The notes under the pieces were generated by a model. That model saw only the letters and a program-made list of their open reading frames with translations. It was not told the origin of the DNA and did not search any database. The position numbers and the translations under genes were made by a program. From Hydrocurvibacter sp036169815 (GTDB lineage Bacteria; Campylobacterota; Campylobacteria; Campylobacterales; Sulfurimonadaceae), in assembly GCA_036169815.1 (NCBI GenBank), contig JAVHOA010000043.1, forward strand, positions 1-16,716: DNA of 16,716 bases, read 5' to 3'. Below, piece after piece: positions 8,546 through 16,179 of this stretch; the first letter of the stretch is position 1; every line of letters starts with the position of its first letter.

Positions 8546-9931
8546 ATGCAAGAATTTTTAAATATAGGACGGAGTGATCCTGACAAACGTTTAGTTGTTG
8601 AGCGTGTAAAAGATTTTAGAGAAATCTATGAAGTATTTGACAAAGATCATGCAGCTTCACAGAGTGTTCGCTGTATCCAATGTGGAGATCCCTATTGTCT
8701 CAACAAATGTCCATTGCACAACTATATTCCTCAATGGTTGAAAAGTGTCGCTGATAAAGATTTAGATTTTGCATTTAGACTTTCCAATGAGCCTTCCCCA
8801 TTTCCTGAAGTTATGGGTAGAGTATGTCCTCATGATAGACTTTGTGAGGGAGATTGTACGCTGAACGATGGTCATGGTGCTATCACTATCGGTTCCATTG
8901 AGACATTTATTGTTGAAGAGGGATTTAAAAATGGTTTAAAACCACATTTTCCTGGTATAACAACAGATAAAAAAGTTGCTATTATCGGTTCTGGACCTGC
9001 AGGGCTTTCTTGCGCAACCTATCTGCTTCGTTCGGGTATTGCTGTAACTATGTATGAAAGAAGTGATAGAGCGGGTGGTCTCTTAACGTACGGAATTCCA
9101 AACTTTAAACTTGATAAAAAGATTGTTGAACGCCGTGTCAAACTGCTTCAAGAAGCTGGTTTAGAGCTTATTCTTAATACTGAAGTTGGACATGATATCT
9201 CTTTTGAAGAGATCGCAGATGCCCATGATGCTATGTTTATTGGTATTGGAGCAACCATTCCTAAAAAAGCGGGCATTGCAGGTGAGAATGCAAAAAATGT
9301 TTATAAAGCGATGGATTATTTAACAAATATTCAACGTAAAAATTTCAAACTCTCTTATGAAAAACAGTTTGATTTTAAAGATTTGGATGTTGTTGTTATC
9401 GGTGGTGGAGATACTGCCATGGATTGTATGCGTACAGCAAAACGAGAGGGTGCGAAAAGTGTAACTTGTTTATACCGTCGTGATGCACACAATATGCCAG
9501 GAAGTCAAAAAGAGTATAAAAATGCAGTTGAAGAGGGCATAGAATTCACTTTTTGTGTTGCTCCAAAAGAGATTATTTTGAATGAATCAGGGCGTGCGAT
9601 TGCTGTTGAAGTGGTCAAAACAACTTTAGGTATGAAAGATGAAAGTGGTCGTCAAAAAATGGAAGAGATTAAAGGGAGTGATTACCGAGTGAATGCGGAT
9701 GTTATCATTATGTCTTTAGGTTTTGATCCTGCAACGCCTTCATTTTTAGCAGAAAATGGGATTGAAACTTCCTCTTGGGGTGGTGTCACACTCAATGAAG
9801 GGACACATGAAACAACTACTTCTGGTGTTTATGCTGGTGGAGATTGTTATCGTGGCGCAGATTTAGTTGTCACTGCGGCATTTGATGGTCGTGAAGCTGC
9901 TAGAAGCATCGTGAAATCGCTGCTAGGTTAA
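8546..9931 (+). CDS. gltD: Glutamate synthase (NADPH) small subunit GltD
   Basis: The small subunit of glutamate synthase oxidises NADPH on FAD and passes electrons through iron-sulfur clusters to GltB. Its 461 residues match the family. The N-terminal ferredoxin-like part has two cysteine groups, Cys43/46/51/55 and Cys94/100/104, which bind [4Fe-4S] clusters. GSGPAG at 148-153 is the FAD Rossmann motif, with ERSDRAGG after it. GGGDTAMD at 286-293, followed by LYRRDAHNMPG, is the NAD(P)H-binding domain. YAGGDCYRGADLVV near 429 is the C-terminal FAD contact. An AAGGAG ribosome site lies inside the end of gltB. The start is one nt after the gltB stop, so the two are probably translationally coupled. 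Confidence 0.98.
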   Translation: MQEFLNIGRSDPDKRLVVERVKDFREIYEVFDKDHAASQSVRCIQCGDPYCLNKCPLHNYIPQWLKSVADKDLDFAFRLSNEPSPFPEVMGRVCPHDRLCEGDCTLNDGHGAITIGSIETFIVEEGFKNGLKPHFPGITTDKKVAIIGSGPAGLSCATYLLRSGIAVTMYERSDRAGGLLTYGIPNFKLDKKIVERRVKLLQEAGLELILNTEVGHDISFEEIADAHDAMFIGIGATIPKKAGIAGENAKNVYKAMDYLTNIQRKNFKLSYEKQFDFKDLDVVVIGGGDTAMDCMRTAKREGAKSVTCLYRRDAHNMPGSQKEYKNAVEEGIEFTFCVAPKEIILNESGRAIAVEVVKTTLGMKDESGRQKMEEIKGSDYRVNADVIIMSLGFDPATPSFLAENGIETSSWGGVTLNEGTHETTTSGVYAGGDCYRGADLVVTAAFDGREAARSIVKSLLG

Positions 9932-10669
9932 ATGATAGATTTTTCCTCATTTGTTCAAGATGCCCTTGCGGCATCTCTTGAAATTCAACAAAAACTGCTA
10001 GAAAACTCCTCCTCTTTATATCAAAAACATACGCTTGGTGCTGGTGGTGATATCAGTTATGGTGCTGATTTGATAGCTGAGCAAATCTACATCTCGTATT
10101 TGAGCAGCTATGCACAAATTGATTCTGAAGAGTCAGGGATTATTGGTGATGGTACCCATATCATCTATCTTGATCCGCTTGATGGAAGTGATAATTTCAA
10201 ATCCAATTTCCCTTATTATGGAGCTTCTATTGCACTTTGTAGTGGAAAGATACCACTTGTTGCACTTGTAGTGAATTTTATCTCTTCAGAAGTGTTTGTT
10301 CGTACACAGACACAAGCGTACAAAACCTATCTCAATAGCCTTACATGTAAGCAAAATTTAGCAGAAAATAGGTCATTATCAAGTATTGGAATTGTTGAAA
10401 AAGCGTATGATTATCCAGAAAAAATAGCTATTTTAAAAGAACATGGGCTCAAGTTTAGATCCCCTGGAGCGGTCGCTCTCTCTTTGGCGTATGCATCTTA
10501 TGCTGCTTATATGCTCTTTTTTGGTACAATTCGTGTTTATGATATGAAAGCTGGTCTTTATATATGCAAAGATTTACATCTCTATCAAGATGACGAGATA
10601 ACCATAATTTCAAAAGATTTAGATCTATTTGTAAAATTATGTAAAATATACAACAAGGAACCATTTTGA
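9932..10669 (+). CDS. Inositol monophosphatase family protein
   Basis: This 245-residue protein belongs to the metal-dependent inositol monophosphatase/CysQ/FBPase superfamily. The metal site is intact: Glu66/Glu67 in DSEESG, Asp81 and Asp84 in YLDPLDGSDNF, and Asp204 in VYDMKAG, which corresponds to the usual WDxAAG. RSPGAVALSLAYAS (176 onward) matches the conserved R-x-x-G-S/A segment. The substrate cannot be told from sequence; family members act on inositol phosphates, PAP/PAPS (CysQ) or fructose 1,6-bisphosphate. The ATG follows the gltD stop with no spacer, and the 3' end overlaps accD by 4 nt. An inositol-monophosphatase-like gene next to accD is also, from memory, the arrangement in C. 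jejuni, so the linkage is probably old. Confidence 0.85.
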   Translation: MIDFSSFVQDALAASLEIQQKLLENSSSLYQKHTLGAGGDISYGADLIAEQIYISYLSSYAQIDSEESGIIGDGTHIIYLDPLDGSDNFKSNFPYYGASIALCSGKIPLVALVVNFISSEVFVRTQTQAYKTYLNSLTCKQNLAENRSLSSIGIVEKAYDYPEKIAILKEHGLKFRSPGAVALSLAYASYAAYMLFFGTIRVYDMKAGLYICKDLHLYQDDEITIISKDLDLFVKLCKIYNKEPF

Positions 10670-11511
10670 GTCTTTTTAATCTTTTTACTTCAAGTTCAAA
10701 AAAGCAACAAGCCACAAAAAGTGAAGCTCCCGCGCATTGGATTAAGTGTACTTCATGCCAATCTCTTATGTATTATAAAGAGGTTGAAAATCAAAACTAT
10801 GTGTGTCCTAAATGTGGATTTCACCTAAGAATCGGTGTAAAAGAGAGAATAGCACTCTTAACGGATGAGGGTTCTTTTATAGAGTTTGATGCTAACCTCG
10901 CACCAGTGGATCCATTGAACTTTGTAGATAAAAAAAGTTATGCAAAACGTGTAGAAGAAGCCTATGAAAAAACCCAAAGAAAATCTTCTGTTATCAGTGG
11001 TGAGTGTACGATAAATACACAAGCTGCGCAGTTAGTTGTTTTTGATTTTTCATTTATGGGTGGTTCCCTTGGTTCAGTTGAGGGCGAAAAGATTGTACGT
11101 GCGGTCAATCGTGCCATTGAAAAACGTCAAGGTCTTATCATTGTGAGTGCGAGTGGTGGAGCTAGGATGCAAGAGAGTACATTCTCTTTAATGCAGATGA
11201 GTAAAACTTCAGCTGCGCTTGCAAAACTTGCAGAGCAGAAACTTCCCTACATTTCGCTTCTAACGGACCCAACCATGGGTGGCGTTAGTGCATCTTTTGC
11301 GATGCTTGGTGATATTATTATCGCCGAACCAGGTTCGCTTGTTGGATTTGCAGGACAAAGAGTTATCAAACAAACAATTGGTTCTGATCTTCCAGAAGGG
11401 TTTCAGCGAGCGGAATTTTTACTAGAAAAAGGTTCTATCGATATGGTTGTCAATCGTAATGACTTGAAACAAACTTTATCTGATCTTTTAAAGATGTTAG
11501 TAAATAAATAG
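10666..11511 (+). CDS. accD: Acetyl-CoA carboxylase, carboxyltransferase subunit beta
   Basis: AccD, with AccA, transfers the carboxyl group from carboxybiotin to acetyl-CoA, giving malonyl-CoA for fatty-acid synthesis. The 281 residues are slightly fewer than in E. coli (304). The N-terminal four-cysteine zinc ribbon is complete (Cys28, Cys31, Cys47, Cys50). The crotonase-type carboxyltransferase core shows MGGSLGSVEGEK (131-142), SGGARMQES (163-171) and DPTMGGVSAS (201-210), which form the CoA and oxyanion sites. The start is TTG, overlapping the preceding TGA as TTGA, with AAGGAA five nt upstream. accA is not in the window. Confidence 0.97.
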   Translation: MSLFNLFTSSSKKQQATKSEAPAHWIKCTSCQSLMYYKEVENQNYVCPKCGFHLRIGVKERIALLTDEGSFIEFDANLAPVDPLNFVDKKSYAKRVEEAYEKTQRKSSVISGECTINTQAAQLVVFDFSFMGGSLGSVEGEKIVRAVNRAIEKRQGLIIVSASGGARMQESTFSLMQMSKTSAALAKLAEQKLPYISLLTDPTMGGVSASFAMLGDIIIAEPGSLVGFAGQRVIKQTIGSDLPEGFQRAEFLLEKGSIDMVVNRNDLKQTLSDLLKMLVNK

Positions 11512-11512
11512 T

Positions 11513-12070
11513 ATGCAGCTCTACGCACTCTGCGATCAGGAACTTCTTGATAGAGCAAATCTTTCTTTGAACGATTTTGTCTCTATCGCAAAAAAACAGG
11601 ATGCTAAAATAATTCAGTATCGCAACAAAACTGCAGATATTGCTTTTATAAAACAGCAGTTGATTCACTTGCGACAACTTTTTGAAGGTTTTTTAATTAT
11701 TAATGATGCTTTTGAATTGAGCTCTTTTTGCGATGGCGTGCACATAGGACAAGAGGATCTTTATAAAATTGATGCCGATCCTAAAAAAGCTGTAAAAATT
11801 TTAAAAGAGTTAACCGGAAAAGAGAAGCTCTTAGGCCTTTCAACGCACAATAAAGATGAGATTTTAGTAGCGAATGAATTGGATCTTGATTATATAGGTT
11901 TGGGTGCATACAGATCTACTGCAACGAAAGATATTTCCTCTATTTTAGGAGATACCTTAGATCAAATCGCTTCATTTTCTAAACATCCCGTCGCTGCAAT
12001 CGGTGGTGTACGATTAGAAGACAGTTTTGAGAATGTAAAATACAATGTTATTGGAAGCGCCTTATTGTGA
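11513..12070 (+). CDS. Short ThiE/TenI-type protein (thiamine-phosphate synthase family)
   Basis: This is a TIM-barrel protein of the thiamine-phosphate synthase family, which joins the HMP pyrimidine and the thiazole phosphate. Residues matching the ThiE active site are present: Arg37 and Lys39 (QYRNK), Asn64/Asp65 (INDAFE), Asp82 (GVHIGQEDL), Ser110 (LGLSTH), Thr136, Thr138 and Lys139 (STATK), and IGG at 163-165. At 185 residues it is about 25 shorter than usual, ending right after the last strand (VIGSALL), so the final helix is missing. The downstream frame is rlmH and does not encode the missing part, so a frameshift is unlikely. It starts one nt after accD and overlaps rlmH by 4 nt (GTGA). 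No clear Shine-Dalgarno is seen, which suggests coupling to accD. It may be a true ThiE or a TenI-like relative; no other thiamine gene is nearby. Confidence 0.8.
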   Translation: MQLYALCDQELLDRANLSLNDFVSIAKKQDAKIIQYRNKTADIAFIKQQLIHLRQLFEGFLIINDAFELSSFCDGVHIGQEDLYKIDADPKKAVKILKELTGKEKLLGLSTHNKDEILVANELDLDYIGLGAYRSTATKDISSILGDTLDQIASFSKHPVAAIGGVRLEDSFENVKYNVIGSALL

Positions 12071-12525
12071 ATATTGATATTATTTCCATCGCAAAAAAAG
12101 AGCGTTCAACCTATGATCCTTTGTATAAAGAATTAGAAAAAATGATATCTCGCTTTGCAAAAGTTCAAGATATTGAACTCTTTTCTAAAGAGATCACAAA
12201 GGCGCATACTATTGGTGTAGAAGCTTCGAAAGCCTCTTATACTAAGGCATTTGAAGCATATAACAACAATGCATATAGAGTTGCGTTACATCCTGATGGA
12301 AAATTAATCAATAGTTTTGAATTTAGTAAGCTTTTAGATGGTAGAATGTCGATTCAATTTTACATAGGCGGTGCTTATGGTCTGGAAGAAGCGTTCTTAA
12401 ATCGATCAGACAAAGTTATAAGTTTAGGTAAAATAACGATGAGTCATAAAATCGCAAAAGTTGTTCTCTTGGAGCAGATTTATAGAGGTTTTTCGATTCT
12501 ATCAAACCATCCATATCATAAATAA
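12067..12525 (+). CDS. rlmH: 23S rRNA (pseudouridine1915-N3)-methyltransferase RlmH
   Basis: RlmH is a SPOUT-class methyltransferase that uses SAM to methylate pseudouridine 1915 in helix 69 of 23S rRNA on assembled ribosomes. The 152 residues match the family (~155). The SAM-binding knot shows IGGAYGL at 100-106. The conserved C-terminal block MSHKIAKVVLLEQIYRG ends in SNHPYHK, the family's signature tail, which is needed for activity. The start is GTG in a GTGA overlap with the preceding stop, with GGAAG nine nt upstream. The gene is followed after 11 nt by the dksA-type gene. Confidence 0.95.
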   Translation: MNIDIISIAKKERSTYDPLYKELEKMISRFAKVQDIELFSKEITKAHTIGVEASKASYTKAFEAYNNNAYRVALHPDGKLINSFEFSKLLDGRMSIQFYIGGAYGLEEAFLNRSDKVISLGKITMSHKIAKVVLLEQIYRGFSILSNHPYHK

Positions 12526-12536
12526 CGGGGTAATTA

Positions 12537-12893
12537 GTGAGACAAAGCGAACTAGATTTTTTCAAAAAGATGCTTGAAGTACGAAAAGTACAGATTATAA
12601 AAAACATTAATGGTGTTCAAGCTGAGATGGGACAACTTCGTGAAGAAGAGTTATATGACGATGCAGATTATGCTGTGATGAGTAACAATAATCTTGTTGA
12701 AAATGCTATTAGTGAGCAGCAAGGTAAAGAGCTCAGTGAGATTGAAGTCTCATTAAGTAAAATTGCTCATGGTATTTATGGAAAATGTGAAATGTGCGAA
12801 GAGCTCATCAGTATCGCTAGACTTAAAGTAAAACCACATGCAAAATATTGTATCGATTGTCGTGAGATTGCAGAAAAACAACACTTAAAATAA
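12537..12893 (+). CDS. dksA: DksA-type RNA polymerase-binding transcription factor
   Basis: DksA enters the secondary channel of RNA polymerase and, with ppGpp, adjusts transcription of rRNA and amino-acid genes. The 118-residue protein has a coiled-coil N-terminal half with D41-x-x-D44-x-A46 at its tip, the motif that defines DksA rather than inactive relatives. The C-terminal zinc finger has Cys84, Cys87, Cys105 and Cys108. It is shorter than E. coli DksA (151) and similar to the short DksA-like protein studied in C. jejuni. The start is GTG with a CGGGG ribosome site six nt upstream. It lies in the glutamate synthase/accD train, so its supply may be tied to growth genes. Confidence 0.9.
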   Translation: MRQSELDFFKKMLEVRKVQIIKNINGVQAEMGQLREEELYDDADYAVMSNNNLVENAISEQQGKELSEIEVSLSKIAHGIYGKCEMCEELISIARLKVKPHAKYCIDCREIAEKQHLK

Positions 12894-12904
12894 GGAAATA
12901 GCCA

Positions 12905-13915
12905 ATGTATATTAAACGCTACACAATCGCAGTCGCTCTTTTTGCTATGCTACTTGGATGGTATGTGTATTTTATAACACAGCAGAGTTTTGAACTAAGT
13001 CTTTTTGGTATGGCACTGCCACCATTGCCAATAGCTTTTTTGGTTTTAATCCCTGTTGTACTGCTCTATATCGCGACCGTATTCCATATGGCTTTTTACT
13101 CACTTCTTGGAAATTTTAAAGTAAGAAAGTATGAGAAAGATTTAGAAAAAATAATGATTTCAGTAGGCGATGCGCTTTTATGTAAAGAAGAGCGTCATTT
13201 TGAGTTTAAAACTCCAAAGTATAAACAACTTGGTAAGCTTCTTGACCATGTGAGTATTGTTGCTGATTTGCAGATGCCCTTTATCGAAGATGAAAAATTG
13301 GCAGCAGTCTTAAAACTTGTCAATAGAGTGAGAAGTGGCGAAGTTGCAGATTTAAGAAAATTTAGTTTGCCAAGTGATAATCAGCTTATAATTCAAAATG
13401 ACAAAAATAGATATGATGCGCATGAACTCTCCGCAGAAGATGTGTTGAGTAAATCTGGCAGATATTCTAAAGAGCTTTGTGTCAGAGCCTACATGGACGC
13501 AGCAAAGAGATCTTCACTTACTATTTTAGAAAAAAACAAAGAATTTATGAGCATCGAAGCATTGCATACTCTCTTATCACGTATCAATGCAGATCAAAAT
13601 CCACTTGTACTTTCAAATGAAATTTTACTAGAGCTCATAGCTGTATTAAATCTCAATGAGAAAGAGTATATTACCATTTCACAAGTGCTTGCAAAAAGTA
13701 TGATTCCTGAACAGAGAATAAAACTTTTTGAGCTTTTAAGTGAGAAAGATGATGAAGCAACTGCTGCTTATATATATACACTTTATGATTTAGAGATGCA
13801 ATACCAAGCAAATGAGATACTCTCAAATACTCAAGCTCAAGAATATCTTAATTTTAAAGCATATAGAGCTTTAAAAGAGTGTAATAAACATTATGATATT
13901 TCACTATTTGTTTAG
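12905..13915 (+). CDS. Uncharacterised protein with two N-terminal membrane helices
   Basis: I do not recognise a named family. Two hydrophobic segments, about 6-26 and 41-67, form a membrane hairpin with a short, probably periplasmic, loop. The basic sequence after the second helix (NFKVRKYEK) places the remaining ~265 residues in the cytoplasm. That part is hydrophilic and mostly helical in appearance, with several Leu/Glu/Lys-rich stretches and no recognisable catalytic motif. AAGGAA overlapping the dksA stop codon supports the ATG. The equivalent place in C. jejuni is, from memory, also occupied by a conserved protein of unknown function (Cj0124c), so this is likely a real, lineage-conserved gene. 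Confidence 0.85.
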   Translation: MYIKRYTIAVALFAMLLGWYVYFITQQSFELSLFGMALPPLPIAFLVLIPVVLLYIATVFHMAFYSLLGNFKVRKYEKDLEKIMISVGDALLCKEERHFEFKTPKYKQLGKLLDHVSIVADLQMPFIEDEKLAAVLKLVNRVRSGEVADLRKFSLPSDNQLIIQNDKNRYDAHELSAEDVLSKSGRYSKELCVRAYMDAAKRSSLTILEKNKEFMSIEALHTLLSRINADQNPLVLSNEILLELIAVLNLNEKEYITISQVLAKSMIPEQRIKLFELLSEKDDEATAAYIYTLYDLEMQYQANEILSNTQAQEYLNFKAYRALKECNKHYDISLFV

Positions 13916-13916
13916 G

Positions 13917-13944
13917 GAGTTTTACTCTTTAAACACTCTTTTTT
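13917..13944 (+). terminator. Possible intrinsic terminator between the membrane-protein gene and dusB
   Basis: GAGTTTT (13917-13923) can pair with AAACACTC (13931-13938) in a 7-bp stem with one bulged C and a 7-nt loop. Six T residues follow directly at 13939-13944. It starts right after the stop codon and lies in the only gap above 12 nt in the cluster. The stem is AT-rich and weak, so termination may be partial. Confidence 0.4.
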
Positions 13945-13997
13945 CTTCTCAAAAACATTTTGTTTTTACTTCAAATAAATTTTCTGGAACTTTTTAA

Positions 13998-14954
13998 ATG
14001 CAAAAAAAACTATCCTTTCAACATCCCATTTATGTTTTAGCCCCACTTGCAGGCTATACGGATCTTCCTTTTCGAAGTGTCGTCAAAAAATTTGGTGCAG
14101 ATTTGACAGTGAGTGAAATGATAAGCTCAAACGCGCTCTCTCATGGATCTCAAAAGACACTCCATATGCTCGAAAAAAGTTCAAATGAAGACCCTTATTC
14201 TGTGCAGATTGCAGGGGCTGAGGCTGCTGTTGTCAAAGAAGCGGTAGAGATTCTCAACGATCAAAGTGGAATTGATATTATTGATCTCAATTGTGGTTGT
14301 CCTGTCCCAAAAATAGTTGGACATGGAAGCGGAAGTTCACTTCTTTTAAATCTTCCTTTGATGGGCGAGATTATTCAAACGATCAAAGATACCTCGAACA
14401 AGTCGATGACAAGTGTAAAAATTAGACTTGGCTATGAAAAGAAAAATCATAGGGATATTGCAAAAATGGTAGAGGATAGTGGTGCGGATTTTATTGCGGT
14501 GCATGGTAGAACACGGGCAGGCAAGTTTAAAGCAGAAGTGGATTATGATGCAATAAAAGAGATTAAAGAGAGTGTTAAAATTCCAGTCATTGCAAATGGT
14601 GATATAGACTCTTATGAAAAAGCGCAGTGGGTGCTCCAACACACAGGCGCAGATGGTGTCATGATAGGTCGTGGAGCTGTTGGAGCGCCGTGGATATTTC
14701 ATCAGTTAAAAACAGGTTCTACGCAGATTGATAGAGACGTAAAGCATGCAATCATTATGGAACATTTTGACAAGATGATAGAGTTTTATGGTCCACGAGG
14801 GGTGAGTATGTTTAGAAAACATACCCATACCTATTCAAAAGGATATCAAGGTGCTTCTGTGCTTCGTGACTGCGTCAATCGAATAGAAGATAGTACAGAG
14901 TATAGAGATCTCATCGATAAGTTCTTTTTGGAGAATGAAATTGTTGCAAGATAA
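13998..14954 (+). CDS. dusB: tRNA-dihydrouridine synthase (DusB-type)
   Basis: An FMN-dependent enzyme that reduces uridines in the tRNA D-loop to dihydrouridine with NADPH. The 318-residue length is normal. The TIM-barrel domain opens with APLAGYTDLPFR; the catalytic acid is Cys101 in NCGCPVPK. FMN and phosphate contacts are visible at Lys141 (VKIRLGY), His169/Arg171 (HGRTRAGKF), NGDI at 200-203 and GRGAVGAPW at 224-232. The C-terminal part is the helical tRNA-binding domain. The general motif style is DusB/NifR3-like, but the exact subtype is inferred. The ATG has GGA nine nt upstream. It lies 82 nt after the membrane-protein gene and 12 nt before the next gene, so those two probably form a unit. 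Confidence 0.93.
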   Translation: MQKKLSFQHPIYVLAPLAGYTDLPFRSVVKKFGADLTVSEMISSNALSHGSQKTLHMLEKSSNEDPYSVQIAGAEAAVVKEAVEILNDQSGIDIIDLNCGCPVPKIVGHGSGSSLLLNLPLMGEIIQTIKDTSNKSMTSVKIRLGYEKKNHRDIAKMVEDSGADFIAVHGRTRAGKFKAEVDYDAIKEIKESVKIPVIANGDIDSYEKAQWVLQHTGADGVMIGRGAVGAPWIFHQLKTGSTQIDRDVKHAIIMEHFDKMIEFYGPRGVSMFRKHTHTYSKGYQGASVLRDCVNRIEDSTEYRDLIDKFFLENEIVAR

Positions 14955-14966
14955 AGAGGAAAAAGT

Positions 14967-16124
14967 ATGCTTGAAGCAACAGAATCGATTTTAAATCTTT
15001 TAGAGGATGATATAGATGATAACCTCTTATATTATGATTACAATGTTAAACATCTTTTTTCTCTTATAAAAGCTGGCGTGGAAGAAGAAGATATTAGATA
15101 TTTGAGTTCATTTCGTTCCTTTGAAGGTGAAGTGTTTGAGAACTACATGTATGAAAAGCTTTTAGCATACGTAGTAACAAAACCTGAGATAGAAAAGTTT
15201 GTTTTAAAAGGGCATCATCAAGATAGAGATAAAGCTTTAGCAAACACACTCTCCATAAGTGAAAAAGCGCAAATTGTGTATCGTACAAAAAGCAGAGAAA
15301 TTGGTGAATTTGATGCACTGATTTTTACAAAAGATGAGCTTTATTTTGTAGAGATGACCTTGGTTAAATCTGTTTTAAAACTCAAAAAAAGACTGAGAAA
15401 GAAAAAAGCACTCTTAGAAACTATTTTTCCTCATTATAAAGTAAAATCTTTGATCATACTCAACGAGGGTGTAAGTGGAGTAAAACAACTTCCAGCGTAT
15501 TGTACAGTATGGATTACAAAACCATTTTCTTGCCAAAAAGTTTTGACATATCTAAAAAATCCAAAAGCTTATAGTAAAAAGCCAAAGAAAGTGATGAATA
15601 ATCCAAAATTTGTGGAAGCACAAAGCTTACATGTAACCCCTTTTAAATACTACAATATTCTCTCATGGATTACAAAATCTTTACGTCAAAATAGAGGTCA
15701 GTTAATCAATATGAGATTTTTAAATCAGCCTTTAACGCAAAGATATCATGACCTTTATGCAAAGATATATTTAGGCAGTATGCGCGCCAGTGAATTTCAA
15801 AAAGTTGTTGCTATCGATATCAAAGAGGAACAAGAAGTCATTGTTGCACTAGAAAAAAAGCATTCAGATGAGATTGTTTTGACTTACTATATTCAATATA
15901 GTAGAAAAAAACTTGATTATCTCTCTTTTAGTGATGAGAATAAGTTAGTTGTTGAAAGAAAAGATCCTTTTGGAATTACAGTAACAGAGGTGTATCATAT
16001 CGCGAAGTTTATGGATGAAAGCTATTTGCTAAGCGCAAATAATATTAAAACTATTAGTAAGTTGCTTCGTGAAAATTATGAAAAAGGCTTACATGTAAGC
16101 TCTTCTCATCATACCGAGAATTAA
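14967..16124 (+). CDS. Uncharacterised protein with PD-(D/E)xK nuclease-like region
   Basis: I do not recognise this 385-residue protein. Residues about 50-165 resemble the PD-(D/E)xK nuclease fold: a helix with EGEVFENYMYEKLL (Glu54 or Glu57), then a strand EIGEFDALIF with Asp116, then a strand LYFVEMT with Glu129. The usual lysine of E-x-K is Thr131 here; Lys134 or a lysine of the very basic helix KKRLRKKK (140-147) might take its place. The C-terminal half (about 215-385) looks like a separate mixed alpha/beta domain with no known motif. No signal peptide or membrane helix is seen. GAGGA seven nt before the ATG supports the start. It is 12 nt after dusB, so probably co-transcribed. The nuclease reading is an inference from spacing of acidic residues only. 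Confidence 0.75.
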   Translation: MLEATESILNLLEDDIDDNLLYYDYNVKHLFSLIKAGVEEEDIRYLSSFRSFEGEVFENYMYEKLLAYVVTKPEIEKFVLKGHHQDRDKALANTLSISEKAQIVYRTKSREIGEFDALIFTKDELYFVEMTLVKSVLKLKKRLRKKKALLETIFPHYKVKSLIILNEGVSGVKQLPAYCTVWITKPFSCQKVLTYLKNPKAYSKKPKKVMNNPKFVEAQSLHVTPFKYYNILSWITKSLRQNRGQLINMRFLNQPLTQRYHDLYAKIYLGSMRASEFQKVVAIDIKEEQEVIVALEKKHSDEIVLTYYIQYSRKKLDYLSFSDENKLVVERKDPFGITVTEVYHIAKFMDESYLLSANNIKTISKLLRENYEKGLHVSSSHHTEN

Positions 16125-16141
16125 TATATTTTTTCTATAAA

Positions 16142-16156
16142 TGATAATTATTTTCT
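16142..16156 (+). promoter_or_regulatory. Fur-box-like site 1 upstream of the ferritin-like gene
   Basis: TGATAAT-T-ATTTTCT matches the 7-1-7 Fur consensus TGATAATnATTATCA at 12 of 14 fixed positions. It lies upstream of the candidate -10 (16174-16179), over the expected -35 region, where a bound repressor could block RNA polymerase. A PerR site is similar in sequence and cannot be excluded. Confidence 0.6.
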
Positions 16157-16158
16157 TT

Positions 16159-16173
16159 TAAGAATGCTTATCA
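16159..16173 (+). promoter_or_regulatory. Fur-box-like site 2, next to the -10
   Basis: TAAGAATGCTTATCA matches the same Fur consensus at 11 of 14 fixed positions; the right half-site is perfect apart from one base. Its centre is 17 bp from that of site 1, and it abuts the candidate -10 element TATACT. Two such sites in tandem are more persuasive than one. Confidence 0.45.
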
Positions 16174-16179
16174 TATACT
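16174..16179 (+). promoter_or_regulatory. Candidate -10 of the ferritin-like gene
   Basis: TATACT lies 24-29 nt before the AGAGGAG ribosome site region and the start codon, leaving a short leader. There is no clear -35; the upstream region is T-rich and filled by the two Fur-like sites. Confidence 0.4.

Noticed and set aside
12000..12120. Frameshift splitting a full-length ThiE
   Set aside because: The frames after the stop encode rlmH from its first residues, not the missing ThiE helix, so the short form is natural.
14346..14702. 118-codon minus-strand frame inside dusB
   Set aside because: It is antisense to a complete enzyme gene and rich in Cys/His/Ile/Phe in the way of a shadow frame, without a start context.
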